DNA from: Pseudomonas sp. GOM6
Lineage (GTDB): Bacteria; Pseudomonadota; Gammaproteobacteria; Pseudomonadales; Pseudomonadaceae
DNA: 64,000 nucleotides
NCBI RefSeq assembly: GCF_029537485.1
Contig: NZ_JARPUS010000003.1
Span: 62,001-126,000, forward strand
Direction: 5' to 3'
Part shown: positions 52,863 to 61,392 of the stretch, one piece after another
Layout: each line of letters begins with the position of its first letter
Position numbering within the stretch: position 1 is the first letter of the stretch
The notes under the pieces: model-generated
What the model was told of the DNA's origin: nothing
Database searches by the model: none
The model's input: the letters and a program-made list of their open reading frames with translations, nothing else
Position numbers and translations under genes: made by a program

Positions 52863-52886
52863 ATTGTGACTTTCGGACATGTTCGC

Positions 52887-53912
52887 ATGCCTGTAAAAAC
52901 CATCGACCCTGTACGCCGCAGCGCCATCAGCGTGCAACTGCTCACCCAGTTCGGCCTCGATCACGGCCTGTCGCTGGATCTCTGCCTGCACGCCACCGAC
53001 CTCAACTGGCAGATACTCGGCGAACCCGGCGCCGAAGTGGACGCCGAGCAAGAGCTGCAGCTGGTGCGCAATCTGGTACGGCACCTGGGGCAACGCCCGG
53101 GCATTGGTCTGCTGGCGGGTCGCCGCTACCCGCTCAATGTCTATGGCATCTGGAGCTTTGCCCTGCTCAGCTGCCGCACCGGCCGCGAAGCGGCGCATCT
53201 CGGCCTGCGCTACCTGGACCTGACCTATGCCTTCCACGGCATGCGCCTGGAGGAATACGCCGAGGAAACCCACCTGCTGTTCGACGACAGCGCCGTGCCT
53301 GAAGACTTGCGCAGCTTCCTGCTCGAACGCGACCTGGCCGGCATGCTCTGTGTGCAGCGCGTGCTGACCGAACAGCCTCACGTCCTCAAACGCATCGATT
53401 TGCGCCTGGCAGAACCTGCAGACACCCGCCTGTATGAGCAGGAACTGGGCTTTCTGCCACGCTTCGCGCAAGCCGATAATCGACTGGTGATCGACAACCA
53501 CTGGCTCGACCGGCCCTTGCCCGGCGCCAATCCACAGATGGTGGCGCTATGTGAAGCGCAGTGTCAGGAGCTGCTGGATAAACGCCGGCACCGCAGCGGG
53601 CTGGCCGGGCAGATTCGCTCACTGCTGCTCAGCCGTCCTGGTCAGCTGCCCACCATGGAGCAGATCGCAGCCAACCTGCACATGAGCTCGCGTACCCTGC
53701 GCCGCCGCCTCGACAGCGAAGGCAGCAGCTTTCGTCAGTTGCTCGAAGAAGTGCGCCAGGCCCTGGCCGAGGAGCTCCTGGCCACCGGCGGGCTGACATT
53801 GGAAGAGATCGCCGAACGCCTGGGTTATGGCGAAGTGTCCAACTTCATCCATGCCTTCAAGCGCTGGAAAGGCGTGGCGCCGCGCCAGTTCCAGCGCGGC
53901 GCCCTGAACTAA
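52887..53912 (+). CDS. AraC-family regulator with arabinose-binding-type N-terminal domain (VirS/OruR-like)
   Basis: Regulator of 341 residues. The N-terminal part (about 15-200) fits the 'Arabinose_bd' domain (PF12625) of OruR/VirS-type regulators, with RNLVRHLGQRPGIGLLAGRRYPLNVYGIWSFALLSCRTGREAAHLGLRYLDL. The C-terminal HTH reads PTMEQIAANLHMSSRTLRRRLDSEGSSFRQLLEEVRQALAEELL, then LTLEEIAERLGYGEVSNFIHAFKRWKGVAPRQFQ. ATG at 52887 is chosen; a GTG at 52866 is open. It should control the divergent operon. Confidence 0.92.
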   Translation: MPVKTIDPVRRSAISVQLLTQFGLDHGLSLDLCLHATDLNWQILGEPGAEVDAEQELQLVRNLVRHLGQRPGIGLLAGRRYPLNVYGIWSFALLSCRTGREAAHLGLRYLDLTYAFHGMRLEEYAEETHLLFDDSAVPEDLRSFLLERDLAGMLCVQRVLTEQPHVLKRIDLRLAEPADTRLYEQELGFLPRFAQADNRLVIDNHWLDRPLPGANPQMVALCEAQCQELLDKRRHRSGLAGQIRSLLLSRPGQLPTMEQIAANLHMSSRTLRRRLDSEGSSFRQLLEEVRQALAEELLATGGLTLEEIAERLGYGEVSNFIHAFKRWKGVAPRQFQRGALN

Positions 53913-53916
53913 CGCC

Positions 53917-55977
53917 CTACTCGCCGACCGGCGCCTTGCGCGCCACCGCACCCGGCGCATCGCGCACCCCGGCGGTGTTGCGCAGCAGGCTCTGGGTAGC
54001 CACCTGCAGGAAGGCTTCCAGGCGCTTCTGCAACGCCGGCTGCTGCGCATCGCCCTGCAGCACCTCGACCTTGCGCTCGGCGAGCTGGTAGCGATAGAGC
54101 TTGGCCGGCATGTCCTTGGGCTGCACCAGGACCTTGTCGCCGCTGATGATCGCCACGGTCTGATCGCTGCCCGAAGGCTTTATCACGCCGATGCCCGCAT
54201 CGCCTTGCGGCAGGCTGAGCAGGTCGCGCCCCCAGCACTGGTTGCGGGTTTCGCCGCCGAGGCGGCCCATGATGGTCGGCACCACGTCAACCTGCGTGCC
54301 GACGGTGTCGCGGCGCTCGCCGAAGGTCTCGCGCACGCCCGGGCCGATCAGCAGCAGCGGCACGTTATGGCGGTACAGATCCATTTCGGTGAGCTGCTCC
54401 GGGCTGCCGAAGCCGTGGTCACCGACGATCACGAACAGGGTGTCCTTGTAGTACGGCGACTGTTTGGCCTTCTCGAAGAACTGCCCCAGGGCCCAGTCCG
54501 AATAGCGCATGGCGGTGAGATGCTCGTTGTTCGAGCCACGGTCCGTGACCGGCGCCACCGGCAACTGCTTCGGCAGCGCATACGGGGTGTGATTGGACAG
54601 GGTTTGCAGCAACGCATAGAAGGGCTTGTCCGGGTCCAGTTTGTTCAGCTCGACAGCGGCGCGGTCGAACATGTCCTGGTCGGACACGCCCCAGGTCGGA
54701 TCGAGGAACACCGGGTCAACGAAGTCCTCGCGGCCGATGAAGTTACGCATGCCCTGGTTGCTGAAGAAGCCGGACTGGTTGTCCCACTGAAAATTGCCGT
54801 TGTAGACGTACAGGTCGTCGTAGCCACGGGCACTGAGCTGCTGCGGCAGACCGGAGAACTGGTGGCTGCCCTCGGGCATGCGCATCAGGTACTCGAAGCT
54901 CGGCAGGTTGGGGAAGCAGGCCATGGTGGCAAACATGCCTTGGTGAGTGTGTGTGCCGTTGGAGAAGAAACGGGTGAACAGCAGCCCCTCCCGGCTCAGA
55001 CGGTCGAAGTTCGGCGTGATGTCGGCATCGCTGCCCAGCGCGCCGACCCAGCGCCCGGCGAAGCTCTCCATCAGGATCACCACCACATGCTTGATCGGCA
55101 GCACGCCTTCGGCTGGCGGAGTGAAGTCGCGGCGTACCGCCGCACTCTCGGCATCCACCAACACGTCGTGCTCGCCGAGTAGCATCTGGCGCACCACCGG
55201 AAGCGCCTCGGCGTCCGCCATGGTCGATTTCCAGGCATTGTCGCGATGGTCGGAGAAGCTGTTCTCGGCGGCATCGACCAGGGTCAGGATGCCGTTCAGG
55301 CCCAGGTGATTGGCGAAGATCGAATCGGTGGTATAGGCATCGCCCCAGCGCAACGGCGGGCCCTGCTTGAGCGTGCCACGGGCCGCCAGCACCGCCAGCA
55401 GCAGGCAGGCGAAGAACACCGCGAAACGCTTGTACCAGGCCATGGCCGGGCGCACCTGACGCGGCCGGGTGAGGTGTTCGAGCCAGTTGAACAGCATGGC
55501 CATGGCCAGGGTGCCCAAGGCCCAGGCCAGCAGATAGCGGGCCACCGGGAAGCCATTCCACAGCATGCTGGAGACGGTGCCCAGATCCTCTTCCATGTAC
55601 TGGAATACCAGGCTGTTCAGGCGCTGATGAAACTCGCGGTAGAAGTCCATCTCGGTGATGCCGAGCAGCAGCGCAATGCTGGCGGCCACGCTCAGCCACG
55701 CCACATGCGCGCGGCGCGCAGCCATGGCGCGCAGGCTGAGCAGCGACAGGAGCAGCGGCGCGACGATGTAGACCACCACGCGCAGGTCGAAGCGCGCACC
55801 GTTGAAGAAGGCTTCCAGCAGGTCGCCGGTGGAGGTTTCGCCGATCAACTCGGCGTTGTGGTTCATCAACGCCAGGCGCAGGGCGGCGAACATCAGCATC
55901 AGTAACAGCGCACTGAGCAAGGTGAAGGCGAAGTGGCTACGCAGACTAGGTCGAAGGAAGACTTCCGCTGGCGGCAT
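53917..55977 (-). CDS. LtaS/MdoB-type membrane sulfatase-family phosphotransferase
   Basis: Protein of 686 residues. About five membrane helices (residues 15-205) precede a large periplasmic sulfatase/LTA-synthase domain. Metal and catalytic features are VVVILMESFAGRWVG, the catalytic Thr in FSNGTHTHQGMFATMACFPN (about residue 340), and VIVGDHGFGS. The C-terminal tail (about 590-686) includes a DNA-like repeat of charged residues after the domain. Relatives add glycerol-phosphate or phosphoethanolamine groups to envelope glycans or lipids; the acceptor is unknown. It lies 62 bases after the SulP gene and converges on the AraC gene. Confidence 0.85.
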   Translation of the reverse strand: MPPAEVFLRPSLRSHFAFTLLSALLLMLMFAALRLALMNHNAELIGETSTGDLLEAFFNGARFDLRVVVYIVAPLLLSLLSLRAMAARRAHVAWLSVAASIALLLGITEMDFYREFHQRLNSLVFQYMEEDLGTVSSMLWNGFPVARYLLAWALGTLAMAMLFNWLEHLTRPRQVRPAMAWYKRFAVFFACLLLAVLAARGTLKQGPPLRWGDAYTTDSIFANHLGLNGILTLVDAAENSFSDHRDNAWKSTMADAEALPVVRQMLLGEHDVLVDAESAAVRRDFTPPAEGVLPIKHVVVILMESFAGRWVGALGSDADITPNFDRLSREGLLFTRFFSNGTHTHQGMFATMACFPNLPSFEYLMRMPEGSHQFSGLPQQLSARGYDDLYVYNGNFQWDNQSGFFSNQGMRNFIGREDFVDPVFLDPTWGVSDQDMFDRAAVELNKLDPDKPFYALLQTLSNHTPYALPKQLPVAPVTDRGSNNEHLTAMRYSDWALGQFFEKAKQSPYYKDTLFVIVGDHGFGSPEQLTEMDLYRHNVPLLLIGPGVRETFGERRDTVGTQVDVVPTIMGRLGGETRNQCWGRDLLSLPQGDAGIGVIKPSGSDQTVAIISGDKVLVQPKDMPAKLYRYQLAERKVEVLQGDAQQPALQKRLEAFLQVATQSLLRNTAGVRDAPGAVARKAPVGE

Positions 55978-56039
55978 GACAAAAAGGTCCGATGGCTATG
56001 AAGCCGGAAATTGTCTGCTGTGACAGGTGAAAATTTCGT

Positions 56040-57626
56040 CTACTCGGCAAGTTCTGCTGAACACAGGCAGCGATAGGCCTCGGCAGTCGTCGCAAACAGC
56101 TGCCCGTCCAGCTCGTCGAGCAAGCTGCTTCGACACAGACGATCGAGTATCGGCCCCTTGACCGCCGCCAGATGCAGTCGAACGCCACGCCTGGCCAGAG
56201 TGGCATTCAGCTCCCCGAGGGCGAACAGTGCTGAAAAGTCCACGCCATTGACGGCAGACATATCCAGCACCAACTCACGCACCGCCGGCGTCAGCATGGC
56301 ATCAACGCGTCCGGCAATGGCTGTCGCATTACCAAAGAACAGACTGGCATCAATTCTCAGCAGCAGCAGATGCTCCCGGGTTTCCACGACATGCCGGCGC
56401 ACATTGCGAAAGCTCTCGCCATCGGCCATGCGCCCAAGCACGGCGATATGCGGTCGGCTGCTACGCGCCAGATGGCCGGCGAGTGAAAGCAGCACGCCGA
56501 CCAGCACGCCCTCCTCAACGCCCAGCGTCACCACACTGAGCAGCGTCGCCAACCACACCCCGGCATCGCGAGGGTCATATCGCCAGGCCTGACGCAAACC
56601 ATTAAGGTCGAGCATGCCGAGGACGGCAAAGATGATCGTGGCGGCCAGGGCCGGCAAAGGCAGCAGGCTCAACCAGCCGGTAGGCAGCAACAGAGCCAGC
56701 CCCAGCAACAGCGCCGTGATCACCCCAGCCAACTGGCTGCGTGCGCCGGCCACATGATTGAGGGCCGAACGAGACAGACCACCCGCGACCGGAAAACCAG
56801 ACGACACGGCGCTGACCAGATTGGCCAGCCCCTGACCCAACAGCTCACGGCCATCGTCGACCCGCTCACCCCGACGCTGCGCCAGCACCATCGCTGAGGA
56901 GTGACCAGAAACGAATATCACGAAGGCCAGTAGCAAGGCCGAGGGCAATAACTCAGGCCATAAACTCGGTTGCAGGCTCAAGCCCAACGGCGGCAGGCCT
57001 GCAGGTATGGCACCCAGCACCTGAACCCCGGACTGTTGCAGATTGCCCCAGGCTACCAGACAAGTTGCCAGTGCCAGCACCAAGGCCGGGGCCAGGCGTC
57101 CCCAACGCGGAGGCAGGCAGAGCCGAGCACCGTACAAAGCCAGCAGCGTGCCGACCCCCAGCGCCGTCGAGCTAGCAGTTGAGCCGAGTAGCGTCTCGAC
57201 CTGGCCGGTGACAACCAACAATGCAACCCCGCCAGTGAAGCCACCCAGTACCGGGCGGCTAAGCAATGCACAAAGAAAACCCAGGCGCAGCACGGCACAG
57301 AGCAGCAGAACGGCTCCACACAGCAAGGCCAGTTGCGCTGCCAGTTCGACAGCGGTGAGCCCCGTAACGGGCGCCAGCTCAGCCACTGCCTGCGCGGTCA
57401 TCAGCGAAGTCAATGCCATCGGCCCCACCGACAGGCTGGCACTGCTTCCGACCAAGGCGTAGGCCAACGCGGGCAAGATACTCGCGTACAGCCCCACCAC
57501 CGCCGGCAACCCGGCCACCAGGGCGTAGGCCATACCTTGCGGCAACAGCATCAGCGCCACAACCACGCCAGCACCAAGGTCACCGCCGAGCATGTCCCGG
57601 TGGTAATGTCTCCACCAGTTGGGCAT
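56040..57626 (-). CDS. SulP-family anion transporter with STAS domain
   Basis: Transporter of 528 residues. About 12 membrane helices begin with GDLGAGVVVALMLLPQGMAYALVAGLPAVVGLYASILPALAYALVGSSASLSVGPMALTSLM, the SulP signature. A cytoplasmic STAS domain ends the protein (about 410-515: LLLLRIDASLFFGNATAIAGRVDAMLTPAVRELVLDMSAVNGVDFSALFAL). It may move sulfate, bicarbonate or dicarboxylates. The ATG is only 4 bases after the RND permease stop and no good ribosome site is visible, so translation is probably coupled to that gene. Confidence 0.88.
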   Translation of the reverse strand: MPNWWRHYHRDMLGGDLGAGVVVALMLLPQGMAYALVAGLPAVVGLYASILPALAYALVGSSASLSVGPMALTSLMTAQAVAELAPVTGLTAVELAAQLALLCGAVLLLCAVLRLGFLCALLSRPVLGGFTGGVALLVVTGQVETLLGSTASSTALGVGTLLALYGARLCLPPRWGRLAPALVLALATCLVAWGNLQQSGVQVLGAIPAGLPPLGLSLQPSLWPELLPSALLLAFVIFVSGHSSAMVLAQRRGERVDDGRELLGQGLANLVSAVSSGFPVAGGLSRSALNHVAGARSQLAGVITALLLGLALLLPTGWLSLLPLPALAATIIFAVLGMLDLNGLRQAWRYDPRDAGVWLATLLSVVTLGVEEGVLVGVLLSLAGHLARSSRPHIAVLGRMADGESFRNVRRHVVETREHLLLLRIDASLFFGNATAIAGRVDAMLTPAVRELVLDMSAVNGVDFSALFALGELNATLARRGVRLHLAAVKGPILDRLCRSSLLDELDGQLFATTAEAYRCLCSAELAE

Positions 57627-57630
57627 GCAT

Positions 57631-60150
57631 CTATTGTCCGGCTATCTGGCGCTGCAGTGGCTTGTTCTTCTGCTTTTCATCCAACGGCAAACCGGCAACA
57701 GCACTGCGCTCCTTCTGCCCCACATTGCCCAGCAGGAAGTACGACAGCGCCGGAATGAGGATCAGCGCACCAAGCATGTTCCACAGGAACATGAAGGTCA
57801 GCAGGATACCCATATCGGCCTGGAACTTGATCGGCGACCAAACCCAGCACACCACGCCGGCGGCTAGGGTGATGCCGACCAGCCCGACCACTCGCCCGGT
57901 GAAGGCGATGGCATTCTTGTAGGCGTCGGACAGCGACATACCCTGGCGTTGGTAATGCAGCTGCACGCTGAGCAGGTACAGCGCATAGTCCACGCCGATG
58001 CCCACACCGAGGGCGATCACCGGCAGGGTGGCGACCTTCACGCCGATGCCCATGACCACCATCAACGCCTCGCAGAGGATCGAGGTCAACACCAACGGCA
58101 GCAGAGCCACCAGCATGGCGCGCCAGCTGCGGAAGGTGAAGAGGCAGAACAGCGCCACCGCCAGGTAGACGTACAGCAGCATGGTGCGATTGGCCTCGCG
58201 CACCACGATATTGGTGGCTGCCTCAATGCCGGCGCTGCCGGCGGCCAGCAGGAACTGACGCTCCGGCGTGCTGTTCTCGCGGGCGAACTGGTCGGCAATG
58301 GCCACCACCTGGTCCAGGGTCTCGGCCTTGTGGTCCTTGAGGTAGGCGATGACCGGCATCAGCGAGCAATCCGTGTTGAACAGCTCGGGGGCGTTGACCG
58401 AGGCCTGCTGCGCCGCGTAGTTGAGCATGTCCTGATTGCGCTGGATGCTGGCCAGCTTGGGGTTGCCCTCGAAGGAACCCGCGGTGATCTGGCGCACGGC
58501 ATTGACCAGCGATACCGTGGTTTGCACCGAGGGATGCTGCTGCAGCTCCCAGGCCAGGCGATCGGCGAGGATCAAGGTGTCGTAGTTCAGGCAACCCTCG
58601 GGGCCGGTCTTGATCATCACCGCAAACAGGTCGCTGGACAGCGCGTAGTGGCTGGTAATGTAGGCGTTGTCGCGGTTGTAGCGCGAGTCGGAGCGCAGCT
58701 CCGGTGCGCCACTGTCGAGGTCACCGATCTGTAGCTGCAGGCTGACCATGAAGCCGCCGACACCCATCAGCAGGCCAATCACTACCGCGCCAGTGGCCCA
58801 GCTGCGGGTGGTGAAGCGGTCAAGCAGGTCCCACAGCTTGCCGAAACCGCGGTGTTGGGCAGCGCGATTGTCGATGCGCAGGGCGCGCTCGGCGGCCTTG
58901 GCACCGACGCCGACGTAGGACAGCGCCACCGGCATCATCAGCAGCGAGGTGAAGATCAGCACGGCCACGCCGATGCTGGCGGTGATGGCCAGGTCCTGGA
59001 TCACCGGAATGTCGATCAGCATCAGCACGGCGAAGCCCACGGCATCGGCCAGCAGCGCGGTGACTCCGGCGATGAACAGGCGGCGGAAGGTGTAGCGCGC
59101 CGCCACCAGCTTGTGGGTGCCACGACCAATGTCCTGCATGATGCCGTTCATCTTCTGCGCCGCGTGCGACACGCCGATGGCGAAGATCAGGAAGGGCACC
59201 AGGATCGAATACGGGTCGATGGCATAGCCGAGCCAGGCGACGATGCCGAGCTGCCAGACCACCGCCATCAGCGAGCAGCCGATCACCAGCAGGGTGCTGC
59301 GGATGCAGCGGGTGTACAGGTAGATGATGACGATCGAGGTGAGCACCGCCAGGGCGAAGAACAGCATCACCTGGATCAGGCCGTCGATCAGGTCGCCGAC
59401 CAGCTTGGCGAAACCGATCACCCGCACCTTGTACTGGCCGCTGCCCTCCTCGCCGGCGGTACGCGCGGCGCTGTCGCCGGCGAACTCGTAGTGGTCGCGC
59501 AGCTGCTCTTCGAGCATGCGCGAAAACTGGTGGTAGTCGATGCCCTGGCCGGTGGCGGTGTCGCGATCGAGCAGCGGCACGATGATCATGCTCGACTTGA
59601 AGTCGCTGGCCACCAGGCTGCCGACGATGCCGGCGCGGGTGATGTTCTGCCGCAGTTGCTCGATGTCGGCGGAGGCGCCGGCGTAGCTGTCGGGCATCAC
59701 CGGGCCGCCCTGAAAGCCCTCCTCGGTCACTTCAGTCCAGCGCACGGCCGGGCTCCACAGCGACTTCATCCAGGCGCGGTCGACGCCGGGACTAAGGAAC
59801 AGCTTGTCGTTGATCTGCTTGAGCGTCTCCAGGTACTCGGGGTCGAAGATGTCACCCTGGGTGTTCTCCACCACCACCCGCACCGAGTTGCCCAGGCCGC
59901 GCAGCGAGGCGCGGTTGTCCAGGTAGTTTTTGATGTAGGGCTGGCTCTGCGGAATCATCTTCTCGAAGCTGGGCCGCAGCTCCAGGCGGGTCGACGCCAT
60001 GTAGCCGAGCACCAGGGTAGCCACGAGCATGAACAGGACGAACAGCCCGCGGTGATTGAACACCAGGCGTTCGAGGCGGTTGCCGCTGCGTGCATCGAAG
60101 TCACGCAGATCGCGCACCACCGGCCAGATGTCTTGTTGGATTTTGCCCAT
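57631..60150 (-). CDS. RND/MMPL-family permease
   Basis: Permease of 839 residues. One membrane helix (LFVLFMLVATLVLGYMAST) leads to a large periplasmic domain, then five helices (about 265-430), a second lone helix (about 470), a second periplasmic domain and five helices (about 650-830). This is the two-fold RND layout of MMPL/HpnN-like exporters. Conserved membrane parts include LVPFLIFAIGVSHAAQKMNGI and VIALGVGIGVDYALYLLSV. No membrane-fusion protein or TolC is present; the partners seem to be the DUF1302, DUF1329 and YCF48-like proteins. It probably moves a hydrophobic molecule or lipid across the inner membrane. Confidence 0.9.
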   Translation of the reverse strand: MGKIQQDIWPVVRDLRDFDARSGNRLERLVFNHRGLFVLFMLVATLVLGYMASTRLELRPSFEKMIPQSQPYIKNYLDNRASLRGLGNSVRVVVENTQGDIFDPEYLETLKQINDKLFLSPGVDRAWMKSLWSPAVRWTEVTEEGFQGGPVMPDSYAGASADIEQLRQNITRAGIVGSLVASDFKSSMIIVPLLDRDTATGQGIDYHQFSRMLEEQLRDHYEFAGDSAARTAGEEGSGQYKVRVIGFAKLVGDLIDGLIQVMLFFALAVLTSIVIIYLYTRCIRSTLLVIGCSLMAVVWQLGIVAWLGYAIDPYSILVPFLIFAIGVSHAAQKMNGIMQDIGRGTHKLVAARYTFRRLFIAGVTALLADAVGFAVLMLIDIPVIQDLAITASIGVAVLIFTSLLMMPVALSYVGVGAKAAERALRIDNRAAQHRGFGKLWDLLDRFTTRSWATGAVVIGLLMGVGGFMVSLQLQIGDLDSGAPELRSDSRYNRDNAYITSHYALSSDLFAVMIKTGPEGCLNYDTLILADRLAWELQQHPSVQTTVSLVNAVRQITAGSFEGNPKLASIQRNQDMLNYAAQQASVNAPELFNTDCSLMPVIAYLKDHKAETLDQVVAIADQFARENSTPERQFLLAAGSAGIEAATNIVVREANRTMLLYVYLAVALFCLFTFRSWRAMLVALLPLVLTSILCEALMVVMGIGVKVATLPVIALGVGIGVDYALYLLSVQLHYQRQGMSLSDAYKNAIAFTGRVVGLVGITLAAGVVCWVWSPIKFQADMGILLTFMFLWNMLGALILIPALSYFLLGNVGQKERSAVAGLPLDEKQKNKPLQRQIAGQ

Positions 60151-60177
60151 CGCGGGTACTCGCTCCGATTCTTGTCG

Positions 60178-61245
60178 TTATTCGCTGGCCAGGGTGCGCA
60201 CGCCGCGGCTGCCCACCAGCACCAGATCGCCACGGGCCGACAACACAACGCCGGCGACCGGCGACTGGCTTTTTTGTGGCACCAGGCTGAGGCTCAGATC
60301 GTTCTCCACCTGCATGCGATGACCAGCCTGGGTGAATAGCTGGTAGCGTCCGCCGCGGTTCTGGGTGGCAGCTGTGACGCTGACCTCTAGGCCGCTGTCC
60401 AGTTGCTGCCAGCTCTGCGCGCCGTCGCGGCTGAGGAAGACATGGCCACGCAAACCGTAGAGCAGCACCTCTCCAGGGCGGCCGATGACACCGAAGAAGG
60501 TACCTTCGTAGGGGCTGGGCAGCGCGACAAAACGCTGGCCGGTGGCGTCCCAGCGGCGGATCAGGCCTTGCTCGCCAACCAGGTAAAGGGCATCGCCGGT
60601 ACTGTTCAGCGCCGTCAGGTGCAGACCCATGGCGTTATCGCTGCGATCCTGCAGCGGTACCCAGGTCTGCCCTCCGTCGTGGGTACCGAGGATCAGGTTG
60701 AACACGCCCACGGCAAAGCCGTTCTGCGCATCGGCGAACCACACGTCTAGGAAAGGCTTGTCGGCGCCCTCGGTCTTCAGGCGCTCGCCTTCGGCGATCA
60801 GCGTCGGCCACTGCTCGTTGTCCGGCTCCAGCTGGGCCAGGGTCTTGTAGCGCTCTACCAGCAGGGTGCCAATCTGTCGGCCGTCGAGCTGCTTGCGCCA
60901 GCTGCGCCCGCCGTCGTCGCTGTGCAGGATCACACCATCATTGCCCACCACCCAGCCCTGGCTCGGGTTGGCGAAGTGCACGGCGTTGAGATCGACGCTC
61001 ACCGGCACCTGGGCCTGTTGCCAGCTCTGCCCGACGTCATCGGAATAGACAATGTGACCACGCTGGCCGACCGCCACCAGCCGATCACCGGCAAGGGCAA
61101 CGTCCAGTAACGGACTGCGTACGGCCAAGGCACTGGATTTTGCCGGCAGTTCCAGTACATCGACATAGCCGGCGGCCCAGGCACTGCCCTGCAGCGCCAG
61201 CAGGGCGGCCACAGCGAGCCGGACGTACCGTCGCAAAGCACACAT
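60178..61245 (-). CDS. YCF48-like beta-propeller protein, exported
   Basis: Protein of 355 residues with a signal peptide (MCALRRYVRLAVAALLALQGSAWAAGY). It then has repeated propeller blades with the BNR/Asp-box-like motif: HIVYSDDVGQSWQQ, VILHSDDGGRSWRK, LILGTHDGGQTWVP, HVFLSRDGAQSWQQ. It is periplasmic or attached on the outer face. GAGG precedes the start; an open extension of 37 codons is rejected because it overlaps the leader region. It lies 27 bases upstream of the RND gene and is a probable accessory of that system. Confidence 0.88.
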   Translation of the reverse strand: MCALRRYVRLAVAALLALQGSAWAAGYVDVLELPAKSSALAVRSPLLDVALAGDRLVAVGQRGHIVYSDDVGQSWQQAQVPVSVDLNAVHFANPSQGWVVGNDGVILHSDDGGRSWRKQLDGRQIGTLLVERYKTLAQLEPDNEQWPTLIAEGERLKTEGADKPFLDVWFADAQNGFAVGVFNLILGTHDGGQTWVPLQDRSDNAMGLHLTALNSTGDALYLVGEQGLIRRWDATGQRFVALPSPYEGTFFGVIGRPGEVLLYGLRGHVFLSRDGAQSWQQLDSGLEVSVTAATQNRGGRYQLFTQAGHRMQVENDLSLSLVPQKSQSPVAGVVLSARGDLVLVGSRGVRTLASE

Positions 61246-61357
61246 AGTGCGTCCTCTTCTGAGAAAAAGCCCCGCACGGGTGAAGCGCCGGACACACAAC
61301 CGGCCACCTGGGTACGGGGTAGGAAACATGTCCGCGGCACAAACCGCGGGCGGCAAA

Positions 61358-61388
61358 CTGCGGCGCCGGAACCTGCCCGGCGCCGCAG
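61358..61388 (-). repeat. G+C-rich hairpin between DUF1329 and YCF48-like genes
   Basis: A perfect 12-base-pair stem (CTGCGGCGCCGG / CCGGCGCCGCAG) with a 7-base loop, starting 4 bases after the DUF1329 stop on the minus strand. There is no U run, so it looks like an intra-operon stabiliser or processing site rather than a terminator. A smaller repeat, CCGCGG-N6-CCGCGG, lies nearby (61332-61349). Confidence 0.75.
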
Positions 61389-61392
61389 ACGG

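Noticed and set aside
58852..60339. A 495-codon open frame on the plus strand
   Set aside because: It is antisense to the RND permease and its product (His-, Gln- and Val-rich) has no family features; G+C-rich codon use leaves such frames open.
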